Made by a program: the position numbers and the translations under genes. A DNA stretch of 64,000 bases from Burkholderia anthina (lineage in GTDB: Bacteria > Pseudomonadota > Gammaproteobacteria > Burkholderiales > Burkholderiaceae). A model generated the notes under the pieces. It saw only the letters and a list, made by a program, of their open reading frames with translations. It was not told the origin of the DNA and ran no database searches. The stretch is from the NCBI RefSeq assembly GCF_902498995.1, contig NZ_CABVLY010000010.1, forward strand, positions 150,238 through 214,237, read 5' to 3'. This document shows positions 48,631 to 58,816 of the stretch, one piece after another; the stretch's first letter is position 1, and every line of letters begins with the position of its first letter.

Positions 48631-49257
48631 TTATTGCGCGCGCAGCCGGTAGCCGCGCTGCGCCTTGCTGATGTTTTCGGGGGCGAGGCCCGGCAGCGCT
48701 TGCTGCAGTTCGGCGGCGAGCGTCGCGAGCGCCGCTTCCGGGCCGTCGATCAGTTCGAGTTCGATTTCACTGATCGGTTCGCGGCGCGTGTCGTTGCCCG
48801 CCTGGACGACGATCTCGCCGACGTCCACCGCGGCTTCGACGGTTGCGCCGGCGATTGCGATACGCCACAGCGTACGCGAAAAATCCGTCCGGAACAGCGC
48901 GTGCAGCGCGGTCGCCGCGTCGCGCAGCGCGATGGCGGCCTCCGGCACGTCGCACGCGGCGACGAGCGCGTCGATTTCGAGCGCGTCGCCGGCGACCGGC
49001 AGCTCCCATTCATGGCGACGATGCAGACCGGCTTGCGCGCTGCCGACGGTCTTGAACGTCTGCAGCCACCCGTGCGGCGTGCGGCGCACGCGCACCGCGC
49101 TCTTCGAACGGGCGAGCGCGAGATCGGGCGTGTCGTAGTAGACGTTCGCGAGTGCGATGACGTCGCCCTGTTCGCCGGTCAGCGTCTCGAAAAAGCGTCG
49201 TGCCGCGTCGGCCTGGCCGGCCGGCAGCGCGAGCTTGATTTCCCTTTCGATCGCCAT
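48631..49257 (-). CDS. CYTH-domain (triphosphate tunnel) phosphatase
   Basis: 208 residues. The ExExK signature is EREIK at 4-8, and alternating charged strands of the tunnel fold follow (VRVRRT, RHEWELP, EIELELI). Such enzymes hydrolyse inorganic triphosphate or similar. The start codon overlaps the trpC stop by one base (TGATG), so it is translationally coupled to the tryptophan cluster. Confidence 0.9.
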   Translation of the reverse strand: MAIEREIKLALPAGQADAARRFFETLTGEQGDVIALANVYYDTPDLALARSKSAVRVRRTPHGWLQTFKTVGSAQAGLHRRHEWELPVAGDALEIDALVAACDVPEAAIALRDAATALHALFRTDFSRTLWRIAIAGATVEAAVDVGEIVVQAGNDTRREPISEIELELIDGPEAALATLAAELQQALPGLAPENISKAQRGYRLRAQ

Positions 49258-50042
49258 CAGAAGAACATCCGTGCGAGCTCTTCGCCCGGCTGCTCGGCGC
49301 GCATGAACGCTTCGCCGACGAGGAACGCATTGACGTTCGCCGCGCGCATCGTGTCGACGTCGATGCGCGACAGGATGCCCGACTCGGTCACGACCATCCG
49401 GTCTGCCGGAATCATGTCGAGCATGTCGAGCGTGGTCTGGATCGTCGTCTCGAACGTGCGCAGGTTGCGGTTGTTGATGCCCAGCAGCGGCGTCTTCAGT
49501 GTCAGCGCCTGTTCCATTTCGTTGCGATCGTGTACTTCCACGAGCACCGCGAGGCCGAGCGAGTGCGCATACGCCTCGAGTTCCTGCATCAGCGGCGTGT
49601 CGAGCGCGGCCGCGATCAGCAGGATCGCGTCGGCGCCCATCGCGCGCGCTTCGAGGATCTGGTATGCATCGACGATGAAGTCCTTGCGCAGCACCGGCAG
49701 CGTGCAGGCCGCACGTGCTTCCTGCAGATAGCGGACGCTGCCCTGGAAGAACTGTTCGTCGGTCAGCACCGACAGGCACGCGGCGCCGTGGGCCGCATAC
49801 GAGCGTGCGATGTCGGCCGGCACGAAATGCTCGCGCAGCACGCCTTTCGACGGGCTCGCCTTCTTGACTTCCGCGATCACCGCCGCGTTGCCGGCCGCGT
49901 TCTTCGCGCGCAGGGCGCCGACGAAGTCGCGCAGGTCGCGCGCGGAGGCTTCCAGTTTCAGTGCCTCGAGCGGCGTGCTGCGCATGGCCGCCGCGACTTC
50001 TTCGCGCTTGACGGCGATGATTCGGTCGAGAATGTCGCTCAT
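49257..50042 (-). CDS. trpC: Indole-3-glycerol phosphate synthase
   Basis: 261-residue TIM barrel; fourth step of tryptophan synthesis. [12 protein letters not shown] (about 56-67), LRKDFIVD and [11 protein letters not shown] are the conserved blocks, and VTESGI binds phosphate. Starts 29 bases after trpD. Confidence 0.97.
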   Translation of the reverse strand: MSDILDRIIAVKREEVAAAMRSTPLEALKLEASARDLRDFVGALRAKNAAGNAAVIAEVKKASPSKGVLREHFVPADIARSYAAHGAACLSVLTDEQFFQGSVRYLQEARAACTLPVLRKDFIVDAYQILEARAMGADAILLIAAALDTPLMQELEAYAHSLGLAVLVEVHDRNEMEQALTLKTPLLGINNRNLRTFETTIQTTLDMLDMIPADRMVVTESGILSRIDVDTMRAANVNAFLVGEAFMRAEQPGEELARMFF

Positions 50043-50071
50043 GTGGATTCCTGCTTGATTCGTAAGGGGAG

Positions 50072-51103
50072 TCAGCGCTTGAACTGCTGCGTGAAGCGCA
50101 CGAGTTCGTCGACCTTCGCGCGTGCCTTGCCGCTCGCGATCGCTTCGCGGGCGAGCTGGATGCCGTCCGCGATCGATTCCGCGATATTGGCCGCATAGAG
50201 CGCGGTGCCCGCGTTCAGCGTGACGATCTCGCGTGCGACGCCCGGCTGGTTGCCCAGCGCGCCGAGCAGCATCGTGCGCGATTCCTCGGCATTTTCGACC
50301 TTCAGCGTACGGTTCGACACCATCTGCAGGCCGAAATCCTCCGGATGGATCTCGTATTCGTGCACCTTGCCGTCGCGCAATTCGCCGACGAGCGTCGCGG
50401 CGCCGAGCGACACTTCGTCCATCCCGTCCTTGCCGTACACGACGAGCACGTGCTGCGCGCCCAGACGCTGCATCACGCGCACCTGGATGCCGACGAGGTC
50501 GGCGTGGAACACGCCCATCAGCTGGTTCGGGGCGCCGGCCGGATTGGTCAGCGGGCCGAGGATGTTGAAGATCGTCCGCACGCCGAGCTCGCGGCGCACG
50601 GCCGCGATGTTCTTCATCGCCGGATGATGGTTCGGCGCGAACATGAAGCCCATGCCGGTTTCGGCGATCGACGCGGCCACCTGGTCGGGCTGCAGGTCGA
50701 TGTTCACGCCGAGCGCTTCGAGCACGTCGGCGCTGCCGGACTTGCTCGACACGCCGCGGTTGCCGTGCTTCGCGACCTTCGCGCCGGCCGCCGCCGCGAT
50801 GAACATCGACGCGGTCGAGATGTTGAACGTGTGCGCGCCGTCGCCGCCCGTGCCGACGATGTCGACGAAGTTCGAGTTGTCCTGCACTTCGACGTGATTC
50901 GCGAATTCGCGCATCACGGTCGCGGCGGCGGCGATCTCGCCGATCGTTTCCTTCTTCACGCGCAGCCCGGTGATGATCGCGGCCGCCATCACGGGCGACA
51001 TGTCGCCGCGCATGATGAGCCGCATCAGGTGCAGCATCTCGTCGTGGAAGATTTCGCGGTGTTCGATCGTGCGTTGCAGCGCTTCCTGCGGGGTAATCGT
51101 CAT
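50072..51103 (-). CDS. trpD: Anthranilate phosphoribosyltransferase
   Basis: 343 residues. The PRPP-binding [17 protein letters not shown] block (about 83-99) and [21 protein letters not shown] block are intact. Second step of the pathway. The ATG at 51103 follows GGGAGACGC. Thirteen bases after trpG. Confidence 0.97.
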   Translation of the reverse strand: MTITPQEALQRTIEHREIFHDEMLHLMRLIMRGDMSPVMAAAIITGLRVKKETIGEIAAAATVMREFANHVEVQDNSNFVDIVGTGGDGAHTFNISTASMFIAAAAGAKVAKHGNRGVSSKSGSADVLEALGVNIDLQPDQVAASIAETGMGFMFAPNHHPAMKNIAAVRRELGVRTIFNILGPLTNPAGAPNQLMGVFHADLVGIQVRVMQRLGAQHVLVVYGKDGMDEVSLGAATLVGELRDGKVHEYEIHPEDFGLQMVSNRTLKVENAEESRTMLLGALGNQPGVAREIVTLNAGTALYAANIAESIADGIQLAREAIASGKARAKVDELVRFTQQFKR

Positions 51104-51116
51104 CGTGCGTCTCCCG

Positions 51117-51716
<600 letters not shown>

Positions 51717-51728
51717 GGTCAGTCTCCG

Positions 51729-53222
51729 TCAGAAGTCGCTATCGAGGCCGTCCTGGACCTGTTCGGCCGCACGCAGCACCGCGCGCGCCTTGTTCTCGGT
51801 CTCTTGCCATTCGGATTCGGGCACCGAGTCGGCGACGACGCCGGCTGCCGCTTGCACGTACAGGTTGCCGTTGTGGATCAGGCCCGTGCGGATCGCGATC
51901 GCGAGATCCATCTCGCCGGAGAACGACAGGTAGCCGACGGCGCCGCCGTACAGCCCGCGCTTGATCGGTTCGAGCTCGTCGATCAGCTCCATCGCGCGCA
52001 CCTTCGGCGCGCCGGACAGCGTGCCGGCCGGGAACGTCGCGCGCAGCACGTCGTAGTTCGTCATGCCGGGCTTCAGCTTGCCTTCCACCGAGCTGACGAT
52101 GTGCTGCACGTGCGAGTACTTCTCGATCACCATCTTGTCGGTCACCTGCACCGAACCGATTTCGGCGATGCGGCCGACGTCGTTGCGCGCGAGGTCGATC
52201 AGCATCACGTGTTCGGCGATTTCCTTCGGATCGTTGAGCAGCTCGGTCGCGAGTTCCGCATCGCGCTCGGGCGTGTTGCCGCGCGGACGCGTGCCGGCGA
52301 GCGGACGGATCGTGACGATCTGGTCGTCGCCGCGTTTTTCCTGGCGCACCAGGATTTCCGGCGATGCGCCGACCACGTGGAAGTCGCCGAAGTTGTAGTA
52401 GTACATGTACGGCGACGGGTTCAGCGAACGCAGCGCGCGATACAGCGACAGCGGATTGTCGCGGTACGGTTTCGTCAGTCGCTGGCCGACCTGGATCTGC
52501 ATCAGCTCGCCGGCCGCGACGTATTCCTTCGCCTGGCGCACGGCGGCCAGATAATCTTCCTTCTTGAACTCGCGGAACGTCTCGGTGCGCACGCTCGCCG
52601 ACGTCACGGGCGGCTGCACGGTCGTGCGCAGGCGCTGCTTGAGCTCGCGCAGGCGCTGCTTCGCCTTCGTATAGGCTTCAGGCTGGGCCGGGTCTGCGTA
52701 GATGATCAGATAGAGCTTGCCGGCGAGGTTGTCGATCACCGCGACTTCCTCGGTCAGCAGCAGCTGGATGTCGGGCAGGCCGAGATCGTCGCGCGGCGCG
52801 GTGTTCGCGAGCTTCTTCTCGATGTAGCGCACCGCGTCGTAGCCGAAATAGCCGGCGAGGCCGCCGCAGAAGCGCGGCAGGCCAGGGCGCTGCGCGACCT
52901 TGAAGCGCGCCTGGAACGACTCGATGAATTCGAACGGATCGCCGTCGTGGGTTTCCACGACCTGACCGTCGCGCACCACCTCGGACATGCCGTTGCGGGT
53001 GCGCAGGAGCGTGCGTGCGGGCAGGCCGATGAACGAATAGCGGCCGAAGCGTTCGCCGCCGACCACCGATTCGAGCAGGAACGAGTTGGCGCCCGCGCGT
53101 TCGGGCTGGGCCAGCTTCAGGTAGAGGGACAGCGGCGTTTCGAGGTCGGCGAGCGCTTCCGCGATCAGCGGGATGCGGTTGTAGCCTTCGTTCGCAAGCG
53201 ATTGGAATTCGAGTTCGGTCAT
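51729..53222 (-). CDS. trpE: Anthranilate synthase component I
   Basis: 497 residues. Makes anthranilate from chorismate. The N-terminal LLES block (about 49-52), which takes part in tryptophan feedback, is visible as FLLESV. The chorismate domain has [33 protein letters not shown] and [12 protein letters not shown]. Preceded by a leader peptide and attenuator (53443-53563), so it is probably controlled by charged tRNA-Trp. Confidence 0.97.
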   Translation of the reverse strand: MTELEFQSLANEGYNRIPLIAEALADLETPLSLYLKLAQPERAGANSFLLESVVGGERFGRYSFIGLPARTLLRTRNGMSEVVRDGQVVETHDGDPFEFIESFQARFKVAQRPGLPRFCGGLAGYFGYDAVRYIEKKLANTAPRDDLGLPDIQLLLTEEVAVIDNLAGKLYLIIYADPAQPEAYTKAKQRLRELKQRLRTTVQPPVTSASVRTETFREFKKEDYLAAVRQAKEYVAAGELMQIQVGQRLTKPYRDNPLSLYRALRSLNPSPYMYYYNFGDFHVVGASPEILVRQEKRGDDQIVTIRPLAGTRPRGNTPERDAELATELLNDPKEIAEHVMLIDLARNDVGRIAEIGSVQVTDKMVIEKYSHVQHIVSSVEGKLKPGMTNYDVLRATFPAGTLSGAPKVRAMELIDELEPIKRGLYGGAVGYLSFSGEMDLAIAIRTGLIHNGNLYVQAAAGVVADSVPESEWQETENKARAVLRAAEQVQDGLDSDF

Positions 53223-53442
53223 GTTCCGGTCCTGTTCGGGACGAGCGGCGGAGTGCGCCAGGGATCACTTGACGCTGCGCGGGCTGCCGTCGGCGAAAGG
53301 GCGGTCGATCGAGAAGTGCCTGTTGCCGGCCGGCACTCCGGGCGTGAACGTCGCGAGCCTGCGGCCGATCCTGAACGCAAGCGTTCGGACGCGGTAGAAC
53401 TCGAGGTGGTGCGACGGTCGGCGCGCGGATGCGCAGCGAGAT

Positions 53443-53472
53443 AAAAAACGGCGCTAAAGACGTGCTTCAGCG
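53443..53472 (-). terminator. Tryptophan attenuator terminator
   Basis: On the minus strand: CGCTGAAG (53465-53472), loop CACGT, CTTTAGCG (one G-U pair), then CC-G-TTTTTT. It lies between the leader peptide and trpE. A competing hairpin using ACCTC (53485-53489) and GAGGT (53474-53478), extendable to CGC, would block the 5' arm and act as the antiterminator. Confidence 0.75.
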
Positions 53473-53488
53473 TACCTCATCGAAGAGG

Positions 53489-53563
53489 TTAGCGCGACCA
53501 GCGACGCCAGGGCCAGGCTCCCCGGTCGATGCTGCTCAGACTCCGTTTTTTATTCAGAAACAT
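53489..53563 (-). CDS. trpL: trp operon leader peptide
   Basis: 24 residues, MFLNKKRSLSSIDRGAW followed by PWRRWSR; Trp at positions 17, 19 and 22 near the stop. The stop lies beside the antiterminator hairpin and about 20 bases before the terminator arm. When tryptophan is scarce the ribosome should stall at the Trp codons and let the antiterminator form. The ribosome site is weak. It starts 17 bases after gph, inside the rpe-gph-trp cluster. Confidence 0.8.
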   Translation of the reverse strand: MFLNKKRSLSSIDRGAWPWRRWSR

Positions 53564-53580
53564 GCGGATGGAAGAAATAA

Positions 53581-54336
53581 TCAGATGGTTGGCCGGCCGG
53601 CGTTGTGCGCGGCGATCGCGCGGGCTGCGACCAGCAACGAATCGACTATACCATCCGAATTTATCGTTTGTATAGCTTTGCCGTGGTTGTAGCCGTACGG
53701 CACCGTCAGTGTCGCCATGCCGGCCGCGCGGCCCGCCAGCGCATCGTTTTCCGAGTCGCCGATCGCGACCGCCGCGTCGGGCGCGACGCCGAGTGCATCG
53801 CATGCCGTCAGCATCGGCAGCGGATCGGGCTTCTTGCGCGCGACGCTGTCGCCGCCGAGCACGATGCCGAAACGGTCGATTAGCCCGTATTGCTCGAGCA
53901 GCTCGACTGCGAAGCGGTGCGGCTTGTTCGTCACGCACGCGAGCCGGATGCCTGCCGCGCGCAACGCGTCGAGGCCGGCTGCAACCTCGGGGTAGAGGCG
54001 CGTGTGGCGGCCGTTGATTTTCGCGTATTCGGTCTGGTAGACCGCGAACGCGTCGTCGAAGCGCGCGTGCGCTTCGTCGGGCGTGAAGCGCGGCTTCAGC
54101 ACGCTCTGGATCAGGTGCTCGGAGCCCTTGCCGATGTAGCCGATCACCTCGTCGCGCGACGTGGCCGGCGCGCCGAGCCGCGCGAGCATCCCGTTCAGCC
54201 CGGCCGTGAAATCGTCGACCGTGTCGACCATCGTGCCGTCGAGGTCGATCAGCGCCGCGTCGATGCGCGGCGTCGCGAAACGGATCGGGCCGTCGGCTTC
54301 GGCCGGTGCGTGACCGGCCAGCGAGGAATCGGTCAC
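53581..54336 (-). CDS. gph: Phosphoglycolate phosphatase
   Basis: 251 residues, HAD family. Motif I DLDGTMVDT (about 31-39), motif II VTNKPH, motif III Lys in RKKPDPLP, and motif IV IGDSEND are intact. Four bases after rpe. The last 100 bases are more AT-rich than the rest and may hold a promoter for the trp leader. Confidence 0.95.
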   Translation of the reverse strand: MTDSSLAGHAPAEADGPIRFATPRIDAALIDLDGTMVDTVDDFTAGLNGMLARLGAPATSRDEVIGYIGKGSEHLIQSVLKPRFTPDEAHARFDDAFAVYQTEYAKINGRHTRLYPEVAAGLDALRAAGIRLACVTNKPHRFAVELLEQYGLIDRFGIVLGGDSVARKKPDPLPMLTACDALGVAPDAAVAIGDSENDALAGRAAGMATLTVPYGYNHGKAIQTINSDGIVDSLLVAARAIAAHNAGRPTI

Positions 54337-54340
54337 GGCG

Positions 54341-55027
54341 TCAGCTCCGCTCGACGGTGGCGAGCGCGGCGCGCATCTCGTCGATCACCTTGCGGTAGTC
54401 GGGCTTGCCGAAGATCGCCGAACCGGCGACGAACGTGTCCGCGCCGGCCGCTGCGATTTCCGCGATGTTGTCGGTCTTCACGCCACCGTCCACTTCGAGC
54501 AGGATCTCGCGGCCGGTGCGCTCGGTGTACGCGTCGATGCGGGCGCGTGCTTCGCGCAGCTTGTTCAGCGTTTCCGGAATGAACGACTGGCCGCCGAAGC
54601 CCGGGTTCACCGACATCAGCAGCACGAAGTCAAGGCGGTCCATCACGTGGTCGAGGTAGTTCAGCGGCGTGGCCGGATTGAACACGAGGCCGGCCTTGCA
54701 ACCGTGATCGCGAATCAGCGACAGCGTACGGTCGATGTGATCGGAGCCTTCCGGGTGGAAGCTGATCAGGTTCGCGCCGGCTTTCGCGAAATCGGGCACG
54801 ATCCGGTCGACCGGGCGCACCATCAGGTGCACGTCGATCGGCACCTGCACGTGCGGGCGGATCGCCTCGCAGACGAGCGGGCCGATCGTGAGGTTCGGCA
54901 CATAATGGTTGTCCATCACGTCGAAGTGAATCCAGTCGGCGCCGGCGGCGACCACGTTGCGGACTTCTTCGCCGAGCCGTGCAAAGTCGGCCGACAGGAT
55001 GCTGGGAGCGATGCGGAATTGAGTCAT
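54341..55027 (-). CDS. rpe: Ribulose-phosphate 3-epimerase
   Basis: 228-residue TIM barrel of the pentose phosphate pathway. Metal and catalytic blocks [10 protein letters not shown] (7-16), [29 protein letters not shown] and EVDGGVK are intact. First gene of the rpe-gph-trp cluster; divergent from apaG. Confidence 0.97.
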   Translation of the reverse strand: MTQFRIAPSILSADFARLGEEVRNVVAAGADWIHFDVMDNHYVPNLTIGPLVCEAIRPHVQVPIDVHLMVRPVDRIVPDFAKAGANLISFHPEGSDHIDRTLSLIRDHGCKAGLVFNPATPLNYLDHVMDRLDFVLLMSVNPGFGGQSFIPETLNKLREARARIDAYTERTGREILLEVDGGVKTDNIAEIAAAGADTFVAGSAIFGKPDYRKVIDEMRAALATVERS

Positions 55028-55204
55028 GACAGGGGAGCGGGGACGCTGCGGCGCAAAACCGCCATTCTACCGTCCGGCGACCCGGTGCGCGGCGACAGGC
55101 CGTGCGGTTGCGGCCCGATTCCGCATAGAATGCCGAACCAGTGCGGCGCGCCCGCGGCTCCGCCGCTCGAGTCGGCGCGGGCGGTTACCTACAGCGGAAA
55201 CACC

Positions 55205-55579
55205 ATGAGTCAGTATCAATTCACCGTTTCGGTGAAAACCAGCTACTTGCCGGAACAATCCGACCCCGATCGACGTCAATACGCATTCGCGTACACGCTG
55301 ACGATCCGAAACACCGGACAGGTCGCGGCGCAGCTGATCGCGCGTCACTGGATCATCACGGACAGCGACAACCACGTGCAGGAAGTGAAAGGACTCGGCG
55401 TCGTCGGGCACCAGCCGCTGCTGCAGCCGGGCGAACAGTTCGAATACACGAGTTGGGCCGTGATCGCGACGCCGGTCGGCACGATGCGTGGCGCGTACTT
55501 CTGCGTGGCGGAGGACGGCGAGCGGTTCGACGCGCCGGTCGACGAGTTCGCGCTGCACATGCCGCGCACGCTGCATTGA
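55205..55579 (+). CDS. apaG: ApaG protein (DUF525)
   Basis: 124 residues, an immunoglobulin-like beta sandwich. LTIRNTGQVAAQLIARHWIITD, GVVGHQPLLQPGEQFEYTSW and TPVGTMRGAYFCV are the family blocks, including the GxGxxG-like loop. Linked to divalent cation tolerance in enteric bacteria. The start ATG at 55205. Confidence 0.96.
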   Translation: MSQYQFTVSVKTSYLPEQSDPDRRQYAFAYTLTIRNTGQVAAQLIARHWIITDSDNHVQEVKGLGVVGHQPLLQPGEQFEYTSWAVIATPVGTMRGAYFCVAEDGERFDAPVDEFALHMPRTLH

Positions 55580-55594
55580 GCGTGCGGGAGCGGA

Positions 55595-55738
55595 TCAGCG
55601 CGGCTGGCGGTCGTTGTTGCGGGCGTGCTTCTTCCTGCCCGACGACGTCCACACGACGATGAAGATCAGCAGGGCAAGCGCTACGACAGCTTCGAGCGCG
55701 AAGATGAGCATCGGATATTGGTCGAGAAAATCTGACAT
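55595..55738 (-). CDS. Small single-pass membrane protein
   Basis: 47 residues: short acidic N terminus, one membrane helix (about 9-31) and a basic tail (SGRKKHARNNDRQPR). Ribosome site GGAAAC before the ATG at 55738. Its start faces the mltA gene. No family recognised; its size and composition recall small membrane subunits or anchors. It may be specific to Burkholderiaceae. Confidence 0.6.
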   Translation of the reverse strand: MSDFLDQYPMLIFALEAVVALALLIFIVVWTSSGRKKHARNNDRQPR

Positions 55739-55766
55739 GGCGGTTTCCATCAAGAACGGACATTGT

Positions 55767-56891
55767 ATGTGGTTTGGGCCCCGGGTGGCCGGCTGGATGG
55801 CGGCAGCCGCAGCGGCGGTACTGCTTGCCGCATGTGGCGGCGCGCCGACGCGGACGTCGGCGCTGAAGCCGCCGACCGGCGCGGCGATCGTGCCGGGGCA
55901 GATCGCTGCGAAGCGGCTCACGCCGGTTGCCTGGCAGCAGGTGCCGGGCTGGCAGGACGATTCGCTGATCGGTGCTACGGCCGCGTTGCGGCAGAACTGC
56001 GCGCGGCTCGCGCGTCAGCCGGCGTGGCAGCGCGCCTGTGCGGCCGTCGATCGCCTCGACGAGCTCGACGTCGGCAGTGCGCGCGCTTTCTTCGAAACGT
56101 ATTTCACGCCGTTTCAACTGGCGAATACCGACGGCACGCTCGACGGGCTCGTGACCGGTTATTACGAACCGTTGCTGCACGGTTCCCGCGTGCGTCGCGG
56201 TCCGTATCAGTACGCGCTCTATCGCTGGCCTGCCGGTTATCGCGCCGGCGCCGCGCTGCCGCCTCGCGCGCAGCTCGAGCGCGCCGGCATCCTGAACGGC
56301 AACGAACTCGTGTGGGTCGACGATCCGATCGAAGCGTTCTTCCTGCAGGTGCAGGGTTCCGGGCGCGTGCTGCTCGACGACGGCTCGGTGATGCGGGTCG
56401 GCTTTGGCGGCACCAACAACCAGCCATACCGTTCGATCGGCAGGTGGTTGCTCGATCGCGGCGAGCTGACGCCCGCGCAGGCGACGATGCAGGGCATCAA
56501 GGCCTGGGCGAAGGCGAACCCGACCCGCGTCGACGCGTTGCTCGACACCAATCCGCGATTCGTGTTCTTCCGCGACATGCCGACCAAGGAAGATGCGCCG
56601 CACGGCGGCGCGGACGGCCCGATCGGCGCGCTCGGCGTGCCGCTCACGCCCGAGCGCTCGATCGCGGTCGATCCGTCGTCGATTCCGCTCGGTACGCCCG
56701 TGTTCCTGCAGACCACGCGTCCGCTCACGAATACGCCGATGAACCGGCTCGTGTTCGCGCAGGATACGGGGTCGGCGATCAAGGGCGGCGTACGGGCCGA
56801 CTATTTCTGGGGGCTCGGCGACGACGCAGGCGATCTGGCCGGGCGGATGAAGCAGATCGGCCGGATGTGGCTGCTGTTCCCGAACTCGTGA
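55767..56891 (+). CDS. mltA: Membrane-bound lytic murein transglycosylase A
   Basis: 374 residues. A lipoprotein signal ends LLAAC. The MltA and 3D domains are present: GLVTGYYEPLLHG, VQGSGRVLLDDG, and in the second half IAVDPSSIPLGTPVFL with DTGSAIKGGVRADYFWG containing the catalytic Asp. Cuts peptidoglycan with formation of anhydromuramic ends. The ATG at 55767 gives a normal lipoprotein signal; an ATG ten codons earlier (55737) is possible and would overlap the divergent small gene. Confidence 0.94.
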   Translation: MWFGPRVAGWMAAAAAAVLLAACGGAPTRTSALKPPTGAAIVPGQIAAKRLTPVAWQQVPGWQDDSLIGATAALRQNCARLARQPAWQRACAAVDRLDELDVGSARAFFETYFTPFQLANTDGTLDGLVTGYYEPLLHGSRVRRGPYQYALYRWPAGYRAGAALPPRAQLERAGILNGNELVWVDDPIEAFFLQVQGSGRVLLDDGSVMRVGFGGTNNQPYRSIGRWLLDRGELTPAQATMQGIKAWAKANPTRVDALLDTNPRFVFFRDMPTKEDAPHGGADGPIGALGVPLTPERSIAVDPSSIPLGTPVFLQTTRPLTNTPMNRLVFAQDTGSAIKGGVRADYFWGLGDDAGDLAGRMKQIGRMWLLFPNS

Positions 56892-56940
56892 TGCGCGGTG
56901 GTGCTGGCCGATACGACGTATGGCCGGCACGTCAAAATGA

Positions 56941-56973
56941 AACAGCCCGATCGGCTAGGCCGATCGGGCTGTT
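56941..56973. terminator. Bidirectional rho-independent terminator
   Basis: AACAGCCCGATCGGC, three-base loop, GCCGATCGGGCTGTT then TTTC. Between mltA and paaK. Confidence 0.9.
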
Positions 56974-57025
56974 TTTCTTGGGGCGCGGGATGTTGCGCCG
57001 TGCGATCGGCGTGCTGCGGCGTGCG

Positions 57026-58324
57026 TCAGACCTTGCGCTTGTCGACGACGCGACGCGCCTTGCCGACCGAGCGCTCGATCCCGTTGACGGGCAGCACGTT
57101 GATCACGGCCGTCACGCCGATCAGCGACTTGATGTCGTGCGCGAGCGCCCGCCTGGCCGCGTCGATCGCCCCCGTGTCCGGGGCCGTTTCGGGGCACGGC
57201 TCGACGTTGAGCGTCAGCACGTCGAGCGGGCCTTCCTTCGTCAGTACGATCTGATAGTGCGGGGCGAGTGCGCGCTGCTTCAGCAGTTGCTCTTCGATCT
57301 GCGTCGGGAAGACGTTGACCCCCCGCACGATCATCATGTCGTCCGAGCGGCCGGTGATCTTTTCCATCCGGCGCATCGTGCGCGCGGTGCCGGGCAGCAG
57401 CCGCGTCAGGTCGCGGGTGCGGTAGCGGATGATCGGCAGCGCTTCCTTGGTCAGCGACGTGAAGACCAGTTCGCCGAGTTCGCCGTCCGGAAGCACTTCG
57501 CCGGTTTCGGGGTCGATGATTTCCGGGTAGAAGTAGTCTTCCCAGATGGTCGGGCCATCCTTGGTCTCGACGCATTCCGACGCGACGCCGGGGCCCATCA
57601 CTTCGGACAGCCCATAGATGTCGACCGCGTCGATTCCCATCCGCTGCTCGATCGCGACGCGCATGTCGTTCGTCCACGGCTCCGCACCGAAAATGCCGAT
57701 GCGCAGCGAGCTTTGCGCGGGATCGAGGCCCTGCCGCTCGATCTCGTCGGCGATCGACAGCATGTAGCTCGGCGTCACCATGATGATGTCGGGGCGGAAA
57801 TCCTGGATCAGTTGCACCTGCTTCTCGGTCTGACCGCCGCCGAACGGAATGACGGTCAACCCTGCGCGTTCGGCGCCGTAGTGGGCGCCGAGCCCGCCGG
57901 TGAACAGCCCATAACCGTAGCTGACGTGGACCTTGTCGCCGGGGCGCGCGCCGGCCGCGCGGATCGAGCGCGCGACGAGATTCGCCCACGTGTCGATGTC
58001 GCGCGCCGTATAGCCGACGACGGTCGGCTTGCCGGTCGTGCCCGACGACGCGTGAATGCGCGAGATCTGGTCTTGCGGCACCGCGAACATCCCGAACGGA
58101 TAGCTGTCGCGCAGGTCGCTCTTGGTCGTGAACGGGAAGCGCGACAGGTCGGAGAGCGTCTTCAGGTCGTCGGGGTGCACGCCCGCTTCGTCGAATTTGC
58201 GGCGATAGACGGGGGAATGCTCATACGCATGCCGGAGCGACCACTTCAGGCGCTCGAGCTGCAGCGCGGTCAGCTCGTCGCGTGAGGCGGTCTCGATCGG
58301 CTCGAGCGGTAGCGGGGTTGTCAT
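57026..58324 (-). CDS. paaK: Phenylacetate-CoA ligase
   Basis: 432 residues. Activates phenylacetate with CoA and ATP, the first step of the pathway. The AMP-binding loop SSGTTGKPT is at 93-101; GLSEVMGPGVASEC and the late YRTRDLTR and GRSDDMMIVRGVNVFP blocks match the PaaK family. Last gene of the minus-strand paa run. Burkholderia often carries a second ligase, so it may be paaK1. Confidence 0.96.
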   Translation of the reverse strand: MTTPLPLEPIETASRDELTALQLERLKWSLRHAYEHSPVYRRKFDEAGVHPDDLKTLSDLSRFPFTTKSDLRDSYPFGMFAVPQDQISRIHASSGTTGKPTVVGYTARDIDTWANLVARSIRAAGARPGDKVHVSYGYGLFTGGLGAHYGAERAGLTVIPFGGGQTEKQVQLIQDFRPDIIMVTPSYMLSIADEIERQGLDPAQSSLRIGIFGAEPWTNDMRVAIEQRMGIDAVDIYGLSEVMGPGVASECVETKDGPTIWEDYFYPEIIDPETGEVLPDGELGELVFTSLTKEALPIIRYRTRDLTRLLPGTARTMRRMEKITGRSDDMMIVRGVNVFPTQIEEQLLKQRALAPHYQIVLTKEGPLDVLTLNVEPCPETAPDTGAIDAARRALAHDIKSLIGVTAVINVLPVNGIERSVGKARRVVDKRKV

Positions 58325-58362
58325 GCGTGTCTCCAGTGTTTGTTATGAGCGAGCCGTGGATG

Positions 58363-58815
58363 TCAGCGATCTTCCGGAAGGACCGTGCCCTTGATCTGGG
58401 CCGATTTGCCGCGAAACATCGCGACGGTTTCGCCGGCCTGGTTCGTGACGCGGATGTCGTAGATCCCGTGCCGGCCGCTGCGCGTTTGCTCGATCGCCTC
58501 GGCCGTCAGCAAGTCGTTGCCGTGTACGGGGCGCAGGTATTCGATCGAACAGCCGGCCGCAACCGTATTCAGGTTGTACGAATTGCATGCGAACGCGAAC
58601 GTCGAATCGGCGAGCGTGAAGATGATGCCGCCGTGGCAGGTCTGATGTCCGTTCAGGAACTCCGGTCGCACTCGCATCTGCAGGCGTGCGTACCCGGCGC
58701 GCACTTCGGCGATTTCCATCCCGAAAGCGCGGCTGCAGGCGTCCGCGTTGTACATGGCCTGCGCCGTGGCGCGGGCGAGCGAATCAGGGTCGAGCGTGTC
58801 GGTGGTGGTTGTCAT
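58363..58815 (-). CDS. paaI: Phenylacetate degradation thioesterase PaaI
   Basis: 150-residue hot-dog thioesterase. NGHQTCHGGIIFTLADSTFAF is the family core with the catalytic Asp. Hydrolyses stalled CoA esters of the pathway. One base after paaG. Confidence 0.95.
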   Translation of the reverse strand: MTTTTDTLDPDSLARATAQAMYNADACSRAFGMEIAEVRAGYARLQMRVRPEFLNGHQTCHGGIIFTLADSTFAFACNSYNLNTVAAGCSIEYLRPVHGNDLLTAEAIEQTRSGRHGIYDIRVTNQAGETVAMFRGKSAQIKGTVLPEDR

Positions 58816-58816
58816 G

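Noticed and set aside
55763..58285. 840-codon plus-strand frame spanning mltA and paaK
   Set aside because: Runs through two real genes and a terminator; low-complexity Arg-rich sequence.
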